Shown here piece after piece: positions 1 through 5,397 of a stretch of DNA of 9,472 nt; position 1 is the first letter of the stretch, and each line of letters starts with the position of its first letter. Origin of the DNA: Myxococcales bacterium (GTDB taxonomy: Bacteria > Myxococcota > Polyangia > Fen-1088); NCBI GenBank assembly GCA_003157315.1, contig PMJE01000517.1, positions 1-9,472 on the forward strand, given 5' to 3'. The notes under the pieces are model-generated. The model saw only the letters and a list, made by a program, of their open reading frames with translations, was not told where the DNA came from and did no database searches. The position numbers and the translations under genes were made by a program.

Positions 1-171
1 GATGCCGATGACTCGACCGTGCGGAGCTGAGCGCTCGATGATCGCGCGCGCATGGCCGCCAACGCCGACGGTGGCGTCGCAGTACTGGCCCGAGTCTCTC
101 GGACACAGGAAGCTCATGGCCTCTTCAAGGAGGACCGGAAGATGCGCAGCGTCAGAGGCGGCTCGGATCAT
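1..171 (-). CDS. rsmH: RsmH, 16S rRNA (cytosine1402-N4)-methyltransferase, N-terminal fragment
   Basis: RsmH (MraW) uses S-adenosylmethionine to methylate N4 of C1402 in the decoding centre of 16S rRNA. Only the first 57 residues are present; the gene continues past the left edge. Translating the minus strand gives HLPVLLEEAMSFL at residues 10-22, the signature opening of the family. CDATVGVGGHARAIIER (31-47) follows; it matches the family's D-G/A-T-x-G-x-GGH SAM-binding motif I. HGRVIGI (51-57) is the strand that leads to the acidic ribose-binding residue just outside the window. I chose the ATG at 171; an in-frame GTG at 183 is an alternative, and neither has a strong ribosome binding site. 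In most bacteria mraZ lies directly upstream, but no mraZ is visible in the next 375 bases. Downstream genes are expected to be division/cell-wall genes but are not visible. Confidence 0.93.
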   Translation of the reverse strand, partial: MIRAASDAAHLPVLLEEAMSFLCPRDSGQYCDATVGVGGHARAIIERSAPHGRVIGI

Positions 172-289
172 GTGTCCGTTCACGCGTTTTGGAGCGCCGT
201 GGCAGCTGGGGCGGTGCAATAACTAGTAGAGTCACCGGAATACTACGAAGCCGCCGTGAGTTGATGCATGGGCCCCGCAGACGCGTCCG

Positions 290-317
290 ATCATCTCGCC
301 CGAGCCCACCATGTCAA
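290..317 (-). promoter_or_regulatory. Possible sigma70-type promoter for rsmH
   Basis: On the minus strand a perfect TTGACA (-35; plus positions 312-317) is followed after 16 nt by GATGAT (-10; 290-295, four of six consensus bases). Transcription would start near 283, giving a leader of about 110 nt before the rsmH ATG. The -35 box is excellent but the -10 box is only fair, so this is a candidate. Confidence 0.35.
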
Positions 318-473
318 GTTTTGCGGCCAAGATTTCCCCAATAATTGCGCGCAGATTGCTGATTGGAGCGGAGAGCGTCCGAGACGCCACTCGGCACCAG
401 TTCTGAAGAATTGTTTTATTGTTTAAGTACGTTGGATCACAGCAAGTTGCCGGTGTAAACGCGCTAACCATGC

Positions 474-502
474 TTGACTAAAGGACTCTTTTGAGCGATA
501 AC
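474..502 (+). promoter_or_regulatory. Sigma70-type promoter for the Fic-like gene
   Basis: TTGACT (474-479, five of six consensus bases) is followed by an ideal 17-nt spacer and GATAAC (497-502, four of six). A start near 509 would give a leader of about 40 nt that contains the strong ribosome binding site at 528-538. The position and spacing fit the downstream gene well. Confidence 0.55.
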
Positions 503-527
503 GCAGGTTGAACGGAAGGCACGAGCT

Positions 528-538
528 AGGAGAAGGAG
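528..538 (+). promoter_or_regulatory. Ribosome binding site that decides the Fic-like start
   Basis: The purine-rich run AGGAGAAGGAG ends 9 nt before the ATG at 548, a normal spacing. It ends only 3 nt before the alternative in-frame TTG at 542, which is too close. This favours the ATG. Confidence 0.7.
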
Positions 539-547
539 TGGTTGTCA

Positions 548-1315
548 ATGGAAGCTAGGTTGTTCGAGCTGGACGCCAAGATGGAAGCGCTCCGCGCAAA
601 GGTCGGAGCTTTTCCCGACAAGCTGAGGAGGGACTACGAGAGCAAGCTGGACGTCTCGTGGATCTTCCATGACAACGCCCTGGAAGGGGTCGTCCTGTCC
701 TACTCAGAGCTGAAGGCCGCCATCGACCAGCGGATCATCAGCGATGTGTCTCTCATCCCGATGTACGAAGAGGTGAAGAACCACAAGCTGGCGGTTGACT
801 TCATCCGCGAAACCGCGCGGTCGAGGAAATCCCCCAAGGTGGACTTGGAGTTCATCCGCAAGCTCTACGCCATGGTCACCCCAGACGCGATAGCCAAAGG
901 ATGTCCCTATCGCAAGGAAAACCCGCTCCACCGACTCTACTACCATGAGATCGTGCCACCCGAGAAGATCGGGTACAAGATGCGCAAGCTCGCGGAATGG
1001 TTGGAATCGGTTGAGTTCTCCCGCATGCACGCCATCGTGCAAAGCGTGAAGATCCAGTTCCGCCTTCTGCAGGCCTACCCCTGGACTCGCAACTCGGGCA
1101 AGGTGGCGCGTCTTCTCAGCAACTACATCCTCTTGCGCAGTGGCTACGTGCCGGCGGTGGTCCATTCCATCGATCGGCAGCGCTACTACGAAGTTCTGCG
1201 CCATGAGAACGATGGCCTCATCACTCTCATGCTCGAGTCGCTGGAGAACAGCATCGACACCACGGCCAGGTTCTTCGACGAACTTTCGGGCCTCCGCGTC
1301 CGCTGTGCGAGTTAG
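548..1315 (+). CDS. Fic-fold protein with degenerate catalytic motif
   Basis: Fic proteins transfer AMP or related groups from nucleotides to target proteins, using the motif HPFx(D/E)GNGRxxR. This 255-residue protein shows the fold: an N-terminal segment DNALEG (residues 42-47) resembling the inhibitory helix (S/T)xxxE(G/N), the flap-like stretch YYHEIVPPEKIGYK (121-134), and a helix leading to the motif. At the motif (177-188) it reads YPWTRNSGKVAR. The catalytic His is Tyr, and the acidic metal-binding residue and the GNGR anion-hole residues are changed; only one Gly and the last Arg are kept, with Arg to Lys. The following LLSNYILLRSGYVPAVV is typical Fic sequence. The reading frame is intact with a good promoter and ribosome binding site, so it looks expressed rather than decayed. 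AMP transfer by the normal mechanism is unlikely; a regulatory, binding or altered-chemistry role is inference. The gene stands alone, followed by a repeat element and rpiA. Confidence 0.8.
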   Translation: MEARLFELDAKMEALRAKVGAFPDKLRRDYESKLDVSWIFHDNALEGVVLSYSELKAAIDQRIISDVSLIPMYEEVKNHKLAVDFIRETARSRKSPKVDLEFIRKLYAMVTPDAIAKGCPYRKENPLHRLYYHEIVPPEKIGYKMRKLAEWLESVEFSRMHAIVQSVKIQFRLLQAYPWTRNSGKVARLLSNYILLRSGYVPAVVHSIDRQRYYEVLRHENDGLITLMLESLENSIDTTARFFDELSGLRVRCAS

Positions 1316-1316
1316 T

Positions 1317-1388
1317 CGCGTGGGGAGCCCGCCAGCTTGCTGGCGGCGCACCATCGCGGGAGGGCATGGGAACCCTTTCAGGGTTCCC
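1317..1388. repeat. Bipartite palindromic dispersed repeat, copy A
   Basis: Two conserved blocks are shared with a copy at 3521-3622. The first, CGCGTGGGGAGCCCGCC (1317-1333), is identical in both copies. The second, GAACCCTTTCAGGGTTCCC (1370-1388), differs at one base. In this copy the first block runs into a perfect 8-bp hairpin (CCGCCAGC, TT, GCTGGCGG; 1329-1346). The second block forms a 9-bp stem (GGGAACCCT / AGGGTTCCC, 1368-1388) with a TTC loop. It begins one base after the stop codon of the Fic-like gene. It resembles REP-type or small non-autonomous elements; a transcript-end role is possible, although no T-tract follows. Confidence 0.8.
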
Positions 1389-1423
1389 TAGGGTTCGTCC
1401 TTTCTCTTTGCTGGGCTGGACGC

Positions 1424-1429
1424 TATAAG
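1424..1429 (+). promoter_or_regulatory. Possible -10 box giving a near-leaderless rpiA transcript
   Basis: TATAAG (five of six consensus bases) lies 12 nt before the rpiA ATG. A start 6-7 nt downstream would leave only about 4-5 nt of leader. This fits the absence of a recognisable ribosome binding site before the ATG. There is no good -35 box at 16-18 nt, so this is weak evidence. Confidence 0.25.
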
Positions 1430-1440
1430 CCCGCTCACCC

Positions 1441-2151
1441 ATGAAGAGCAGCAGAAGCAACGAAGATCTCAAACGGTTGGCGGGCATCGACGCTGCAAGG
1501 CTTGTCGTCGACGGGATGCTGTGCGGGATCGGCACAGGTTCGACGGCTCGTTTCTTCATAGAAGAGGTGGGACGAAGGATGCGGGAGGAGGGTATTCGGA
1601 TCACCGGCGTGCCCACTTCCTTCCAATCGCGCCTCCTGTGCCAGCAGCAGGGCATTCCCCTTTGCGATGCGCAGGACTGCCGGCGGATTGACCTGGCGGT
1701 CGATGGCGCAGATGAGGTTGATCCGAATCTCAACGTCATGAAAGGGGGAGGGGCAGCCCACACCATAGAGAAGCTGGTGGCCACTATGGCGAGCCAGTTC
1801 GTGGTCGTCGTGGATGAGAGCAAGCTTGTCCCTCGCCTGGGGACCACTATCGACATCCCTGTTGAGGTCATCCTTCCGGCGCTTGGGTATGTGACCGAAG
1901 TGGTGACAGGTCTTGGCGGCCAGCCGCAGCTGCGGATGGGCACCAACAAGGACGGACCGGTGGTGACTGACAACGGCCATCTAGTCATCGACGCCAAGTT
2001 TGGCCGCGACGCCGACTTGCGTGAGGTCGACGCCTGCCTGCACCGCACGCCCGGTGTCCTTGACACAGGGTTGTTTTTCGACCTTGCCACCAAGGTTCTG
2101 GTTGGGGTTTCCGACAGCATGAGCGTCAGGTCCATGGAACGGAAGGCCTGA
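1441..2151 (+). CDS. rpiA: Ribose-5-phosphate isomerase A
   Basis: RpiA interconverts ribose 5-phosphate and ribulose 5-phosphate in the non-oxidative pentose phosphate pathway in the cytoplasm. The 236-residue length is slightly longer than the E. coli enzyme. GIGTGST (29-35) is the phosphate-binding loop and DGADE (88-92) holds the catalytic aspartates. Lys101 in KGGG and Glu110 in IEK have exactly the spacing of E. coli Asp81, Asp84, Lys94 and Glu103. DESK (125-128) and TDNGHLVIDAKF (166-177) are also family-typical. The residues after KGGG read AAHTIEK where many homologues have GALLREK, a mild variation. I kept the ATG at 1441 because the homologous N-terminus (LKRLAGIDAARLV) starts soon after. 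No clear ribosome binding site precedes it. The Fic-like gene upstream is separated by the palindromic repeat and probably forms a separate unit. Confidence 0.97.
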   Translation: MKSSRSNEDLKRLAGIDAARLVVDGMLCGIGTGSTARFFIEEVGRRMREEGIRITGVPTSFQSRLLCQQQGIPLCDAQDCRRIDLAVDGADEVDPNLNVMKGGGAAHTIEKLVATMASQFVVVVDESKLVPRLGTTIDIPVEVILPALGYVTEVVTGLGGQPQLRMGTNKDGPVVTDNGHLVIDAKFGRDADLREVDACLHRTPGVLDTGLFFDLATKVLVGVSDSMSVRSMERKA

Positions 2152-2179
2152 GCGCGCAGCGCCCAAGCGCTATCTTAGC

Positions 2180-2209
2180 GCGGTTCGACCGCCATCCGCG
2201 GCGAACCGC
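2180..2209 (+). terminator. Stem-loop downstream of rpiA
   Basis: GCGGTTCG (2180-2187) pairs perfectly with CGAACCGC (2202-2209). Inside it, CCGC (2189-2192) pairs with GCGG (2198-2201) after a single-base bulge, leaving a CATCC loop. The hairpin lies 28 nt after the rpiA stop codon. No run of T follows, so it is not a classical intrinsic terminator; it may protect the 3' end or be a regulatory hairpin for the next gene. Confidence 0.4.
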
Positions 2210-2260
2210 TCTCGCGCGCCAGGCATCTTATCAGTGAATGCCCAGCGATGAAGCCGGGCG

Positions 2261-2267
2261 GGAGGTG
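2261..2267 (+). promoter_or_regulatory. Ribosome binding site supporting the start at 2272
   Basis: GGAGGTG sits with GGAGG six nt before the ATG at 2272. The upstream in-frame ATG at 2248 has no such sequence, although starting there would add the basic residues Lys2, Arg6 and Arg8 to the signal peptide. Confidence 0.5.
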
Positions 2268-2271
2268 TCGC

Positions 2272-2841
2272 ATGTTGGCTCAAGTTGTTCTCATGACCCT
2301 GGCACAGGCTGAAGTGCCGTCGGCGTTAGAAGCCTGGGAGGTTCCGGGCTTTGAGGTCTTGAACGATGCTCCGCAAGTCTTTCTGGTTTCTCGTTCCCAG
2401 AAACGTGACTGCCCCAAGCTCGGCTCAGTGTGCGTGTCCCCGGGTGGCAGTGCGACTGTTGTTGGCGTGGAGGTTTCGGATGAGCGGCCGGCTGTGACAG
2501 TCCTGGCGCGGGGAACCCAGGTCGCGGCCAAGGGTGGCCTGGGCATCGCGGTGCCCGATCAGCCCTGGCAGGTGGAGATGGTGGCCCGGTTCAAAGCTCG
2601 CTCTGAGTCGGGGCCGATAATCGTAGCTGTGTTCGATCCCGAAGATGCCGAGAGCATCGCGAACAAGGAGCCAAAGACGATGTGGAACGTGAGCATGAAT
2701 CCAGGCCGCGATCTAGGCATGCGCTTCTTGCTTTCGCCGGTAGACGGATTCGAGCCATCACACACCTATCTTATGCAGGTGGTTCAGCTACAGGGAGCGC
2801 GCGAGCGGGTCTTGGCCGAGGGGACGGTTCACCTGGAATGA
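2272..2841 (+). CDS. Exported protein of unknown function
   Basis: I do not recognise a characterised family. From the ATG at 2272 the protein is 189 residues. It opens with a hydrophobic stretch ending in LAQA followed by EVPSA, which looks like a signal peptide with an AxA cleavage site near residue 13. Starting at 2248 instead gives a more classical basic n-region (MKPGGRCR), so the start is uncertain. The mature part is soluble-looking and mostly beta-rich by appearance. It has two cysteines (47 and 54, in DCPKLGSVC) that could form a disulfide outside the cytoplasm. The C-terminal half has the readable stretch WNVSMNPGRDLGMRFLLSP followed by a hydrophobic strand and a charged end. The next gene, 57 nt downstream on the same strand, encodes a DsbA-like oxidoreductase, which would fit a disulfide-containing partner; that link is inference. 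Confidence 0.7.
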   Translation: MLAQVVLMTLAQAEVPSALEAWEVPGFEVLNDAPQVFLVSRSQKRDCPKLGSVCVSPGGSATVVGVEVSDERPAVTVLARGTQVAAKGGLGIAVPDQPWQVEMVARFKARSESGPIIVAVFDPEDAESIANKEPKTMWNVSMNPGRDLGMRFLLSPVDGFEPSHTYLMQVVQLQGARERVLAEGTVHLE

Positions 2842-2865
2842 CCGGACCTAGTGCTGGGGGGTGGC

Positions 2866-2881
2866 GGCTATCGCAATAGCC
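2866..2881. other. Small hairpin between the exported protein and dsbA-like genes
   Basis: GGCTAT and ATAGCC form a perfect 6-bp stem with a CGCA loop in the 57-nt gap before the next start codon. There is no T-tract. At this size it could be chance. Confidence 0.2.
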
Positions 2882-2898
2882 TGCTAGTAGCTTGAGGC

Positions 2899-3516
2899 AT
2901 GGCCAACTGGTTTCGCTCTCTCAGCTTGTTGGGCACACTCACCATTTCTCTTGGATGCACACTGACATCTGGGACAGGGGGACCGCCAACATGCAACGAT
3001 GGCGGTGTGCTCGTGACTGCGGCATACGACCCGCGCCGGGGGCCGGATTCGGCGCGGGTGGCCATGGTGGAATTTGGCGACTTTGAATGTCCGTATTGCG
3101 GCGCCGCCGAGCCCACGGTTAGACAGGTTCTAGCCACCTACCCCAACGATGTTGCGCTGGTTTTCGTGAATTTCCCGATCAGTTTAATTCATCCATACGC
3201 GATGGGTGCGGCCGAGGCTTTTCTGGCCGCCGGCCGCCAAGACAAGGCGTGGGAGATGCACGACCTGATGTACGCGCACCAAGATGCTCTGTCCGACGCT
3301 GATCTCGACGGCTACGCCCAGAGTATCGGCCTCGACCTTGTCCAGTTCGACGCCGACCGGTCAAGCCCCGATATTGCCAACGAGGTCACGCAGGACAAGA
3401 ACCTGGGATACTCGCTGGGCGTGGATTCCACGCCGTCTTTCTACATCGACGGGTGCTGGATCCTGGGGGACCAGCCCTTCTCATCGTTCCAGCAAGTGAT
3501 CGACCCTCTTCTCTAG
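2899..3516 (+). CDS. DsbA-like thioredoxin-fold oxidoreductase, probable lipoprotein
   Basis: This 205-residue protein belongs to the DsbA/thioredoxin_4-like group that makes, breaks or reshuffles disulfides outside the cytoplasm. The N-terminus is a signal sequence ending ISLGC, which would place a lipidated Cys at 20. The -3 position is Ser rather than Leu/Val/Ile, so the lipobox is imperfect. FGDFECPYCG (59-68) is the active-site region, with CPYC at 64-67. VDSTPSFYIDG (175-185) carries the cis-proline (Pro179) that closes the site. Between them is the helical insertion typical of DsbA relatives, including a WEMHDLMYAHQDAL stretch (118-131). Extra cysteines are Cys32 and Cys186. The ribosome binding site is weak (GAGG one nt before the ATG). 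A redox partner such as DsbB or VKOR is not in the window. It could serve general secretion-linked folding or the neighbouring exported protein; the sequence does not decide. Confidence 0.88.
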   Translation: MANWFRSLSLLGTLTISLGCTLTSGTGGPPTCNDGGVLVTAAYDPRRGPDSARVAMVEFGDFECPYCGAAEPTVRQVLATYPNDVALVFVNFPISLIHPYAMGAAEAFLAAGRQDKAWEMHDLMYAHQDALSDADLDGYAQSIGLDLVQFDADRSSPDIANEVTQDKNLGYSLGVDSTPSFYIDGCWILGDQPFSSFQQVIDPLL

Positions 3517-3520
3517 TTTC

Positions 3521-3622
3521 CGCGTGGGGAGCCCGCCGGCCTTCGGTACGGGCAAGCTCACCCTACCCACCCCGCGCGCTTCGTGCGCGCCGAAGGGCGA
3601 AGCGAACCCTCTCAGGGTTCCC
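3521..3622. repeat. Bipartite palindromic dispersed repeat, copy B
   Basis: It carries the same two blocks as 1317-1388: CGCGTGGGGAGCCCGCC (3521-3537) and GAACCCTCTCAGGGTTCCC (3604-3622), here separated by 66 instead of 36 nt. The extra interior is itself structured. GCGCGC (3574-3579) pairs with GCGCGC (3585-3590), and CCTTCGG (3540-3546) pairs with CCGAAGG (3590-3596). The last block forms a 7-bp stem with a CTC loop. It starts four bases after the stop codon of the DsbA-like gene and ends three bases before the stop codon of the converging minus-strand gene. It therefore fills almost the whole convergence point, where it could act as a two-way transcript end. Confidence 0.8.
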
Positions 3623-3625
3623 ATC

Positions 3626-5278
3626 TCAAAGTGACCATGTGCCGGCGCCCACGTCGAGACTCCAGGTGGAGAGGTAGGTCGGCAGCAAAGTCTTGTCGGT
3701 TCCGTCAAGCATCAATGGCTGGAAGACGAACGTCGTCAGGGAGTTGTCCGAGCCGGCGCCGCTGGTGGCTCCGCAGTTGTCCCAGTGATCGCCCCAGTAC
3801 AGATAGACCGTCCCCTTGCTTCCCACGACAGGCTGAACCCAAGTGGTCTGCGACAACCAGGTCCTTTGCAGGGAGATGTCGTTGCTGGTGTCGGTAACTG
3901 GGGCAAGAAATCCCTGGTAGGTCCACGGCCCGGTCATGGCCGGTGCGGTGGAGTAGAAGTTGTTGTTGCATCGCCATCCGGTCTTGTACGAGGCGATCCA
4001 GTAGTAGGTGCTGCCCGCCTTGAACACGGTGGGTGCTTCTCCGCCGCCAGAGGGCCCGTTCACAGTTGAGTACTGCTTGCCCGAGACCCAGGTATGGCAG
4101 TCGTCAGCCAGCGGATAGACCCAGCCACTCTCGGTAATGAAATAGGCCCCTGTCTCGTCGGCGTATGCACTCATGTCACTGTGCGAGGCACTCTGTCCGC
4201 TCGCGTTCTTGAGGATCCCCTTGTAGCTGTATTGGCCGTTGACGGTAAGCGAGGTTGCGTAGACGACCTCCCGGTCTTGCTCAAAGGTCACATCGTCTGA
4301 CGCACGGGCGGTGAGAATGAATTCTCCGGTCTTGGGACACTTGATGATATGCGGCCTGTCGCAATTGCGGTTCGGACCGAGCTCGCCGCTCGCCTGCTGG
4401 GGAAACACGATCCCCTCATTCTTCCAGGTTGCCAGATCCTTGGACGAATACATCGATACGCCATTGAAGTCGTTGGGCGTGGGGCCCGGGGGAAAATACA
4501 GGCCGTGCATATAGAAGGTGTCGCACACCTGGATGATGCCGCCGCCGTGGGTATTGACCAGGTTGCCGTCGGTATCCTTGAAAGCGATGCCCGTGGCAAG
4601 CGGGCCATTGAATACCCCAACCGGACCTGATCCCGCAGAAGCACCGCAGGTACTGGTTGCGCTGGAGCCGCCAGTCGCGCTGGACCCACCGTGGCCGCCA
4701 GATCCTCCCGTAGCGATCGCGCCTCCCGTTACCACAATCCCGCCGGAGCTGGAGGTTCCGCCCGAACTGCTAGTTCCGCCGGAAACCGCCGTCGTGCTCT
4801 TGCCTCCGGTCCCGCCAGAGCCAGAAGTACCCCCGGACCTGATGGTTCCGCCTGATCCACCAGGCCCGCTGCCACCTGCCGAAGTTACGCCGCCGAGTCC
4901 GCTGCTGCTGCCACCCAGCCCGGTTGTGCTGCCGCCTGCCCCAGTCGTGCCGCCTGCCGAAGTTGCGCCGCCGAGTCTGCTGGTAGTGCCGCCCGTTCCA
5001 GTCGTGCCGCCTGCCAAAGTTGCGCCGCCGAGTTGGCTGCCACCTGCTCCAGTCGCGCCACCCAGCCCACCTCCGCCTCCAATCCCTGCGGCACCGCCGC
5101 TCGCTGATCCACCTGCTGGCTGAGTTCCTCCTGATCCGCTCGCACTCTGTGCGGAACCGCCTGTGCCACCACCTGCAGGGTTGGTTCCTCCGGCGCCAGT
5201 CGAAGGGGCGCTCGAACCAGATGAGCAACCCAGAACCAGCGCGGTAAGCACCATCGCCAGACATTCGGATCGCTTCAT
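3626..5278 (-). CDS. GH43-like secreted lipoprotein with long Gly/Ser/Thr-rich linker
   Basis: A 550-residue surface or periplasmic lipoprotein, probably acting on a polysaccharide. MKRSECLAMVLTALVLGC is a textbook lipoprotein signal with lipidated Cys18. Residues 19-210 are a low-complexity linker of Gly, Ser, Thr and Ala (GGATSAGG-type units). The domain from about 212 to 550 has five-bladed-propeller glycosidase hallmarks: NTHGGGIIQ (242-250) followed by a Tyr/His stretch, SKDLATWKNEGIVF (269-282), RPHIIKCPKTGEFIL (308-322), MSAYADETGAYFITES (369-384), and GGGEAPTVFKAGSTYYW (412-428, with candidate catalytic Glu414). This pattern recalls GH43 subfamilies acting on beta-1,3-galactan, where the usual Asp base is absent; the substrate is not certain. 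I chose the ATG at 5278 because it starts the lipoprotein signal and follows a good ribosome binding site; a longer open frame to 5323 adds only a charged tail. The domain ends at the C-terminus with no binding module. Confidence 0.85.
   Translation of the reverse strand: MKRSECLAMVLTALVLGCSSGSSAPSTGAGGTNPAGGGTGGSAQSASGSGGTQPAGGSASGGAAGIGGGGGLGGATGAGGSQLGGATLAGGTTGTGGTTSRLGGATSAGGTTGAGGSTTGLGGSSSGLGGVTSAGGSGPGGSGGTIRSGGTSGSGGTGGKSTTAVSGGTSSSGGTSSSGGIVVTGGAIATGGSGGHGGSSATGGSSATSTCGASAGSGPVGVFNGPLATGIAFKDTDGNLVNTHGGGIIQVCDTFYMHGLYFPPGPTPNDFNGVSMYSSKDLATWKNEGIVFPQQASGELGPNRNCDRPHIIKCPKTGEFILTARASDDVTFEQDREVVYATSLTVNGQYSYKGILKNASGQSASHSDMSAYADETGAYFITESGWVYPLADDCHTWVSGKQYSTVNGPSGGGEAPTVFKAGSTYYWIASYKTGWRCNNNFYSTAPAMTGPWTYQGFLAPVTDTSNDISLQRTWLSQTTWVQPVVGSKGTVYLYWGDHWDNCGATSGAGSDNSLTTFVFQPLMLDGTDKTLLPTYLSTWSLDVGAGTWSL
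4871..5034 (-). repeat. Near-identical 29-nt repeats coding the glycine-rich linker
   Basis: Three copies of a 29-nt unit start at 4871, 4949 and 5006. Neighbouring copies differ from each other at two positions. They are 78 and 57 nt apart, both multiples of three, so copy-number changes would keep the frame. They encode the LGG(A/V)T(S/L)AGG units of the linker. More degenerate relatives extend through about 4640-5225. Confidence 0.7.
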
Positions 5279-5283
5279 CAAAG

Positions 5284-5292
5284 TCCTTCTCC
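5284..5292 (-). promoter_or_regulatory. Ribosome binding site of the GH43-like lipoprotein gene
   Basis: Read on the minus strand, GGAGAAGGA ends 5 nt before the ATG at 5278. It selects this start over the upstream in-frame codon at 5323, which would put a charged 15-residue tail before the signal peptide. Confidence 0.65.
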
Positions 5293-5363
5293 CCGGTTGG
5301 GGTCGATCGCAGCGGCGAACCAAGGTATTTTGGGATTCGGCGCGCGCAAATGCAACCGCCGCA

Positions 5364-5397
5364 GGGAAAACCTAGTACCGCGCTAGGACGGTTTCCC
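5364..5397 (-). terminator. Imperfect hairpin over the end of the psd-like gene
   Basis: On the minus strand GGGAAA pairs with TTTCCC. After an asymmetric internal loop, CCTAG pairs with CTAGG around a 7-nt loop. The structure spans the last codons and stop of the psd-like gene. It lacks a trailing T-run, so it is at best a weak terminator or 3'-end stabiliser for the lipid operon. Confidence 0.35.

Larger units (their letters stand above)
172..547. other. Divergent intergenic region between rsmH and the Fic-like gene
   Basis: I find no convincing gene on either strand over about 375 bases. The short open frames here have no recognisable family resemblance and no good ribosome binding sites. 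The stretch around 405-435 is clearly more AT-rich than its surroundings. Candidate promoters facing both ways and a strong ribosome binding site for the rightward gene lie here (listed separately), so it is best read as a shared regulatory region. Confidence 0.6.

Noticed and set aside
2..226. Plus-strand 74-residue open frame at the left edge
   Set aside because: Antisense to the RsmH N-terminus, which has unmistakable family motifs.
232..471. Minus-strand 79-residue frame as a possible mraZ
   Set aside because: The sequence shows none of the MraZ motifs and has no ribosome binding site; length and composition fit chance.
704..1354. Minus-strand 216-residue open frame
   Set aside because: Antisense shadow of the Fic-fold gene, which has a recognisable fold and a strong ribosome binding site.
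1317..1388. CRISPR-like repeat or tRNA-like hairpins
   Set aside because: Only two copies about 2.2 kb apart with different interiors and no regular spacers; the hairpins do not make a cloverleaf.
1227..2135. Minus-strand 302-residue open frame across rpiA
   Set aside because: It is antisense to a clearly conserved rpiA and to the palindromic repeat, with Arg/Ser/Pro-rich shadow composition and no family resemblance.
4518..5123. Plus-strand 201-residue proline-rich open frame
   Set aside because: It is the mirror of the Gly-rich linker of the minus-strand lipoprotein; its composition follows from the GGN/CCN repeats, and the minus-strand gene has a signal peptide and a recognised domain.
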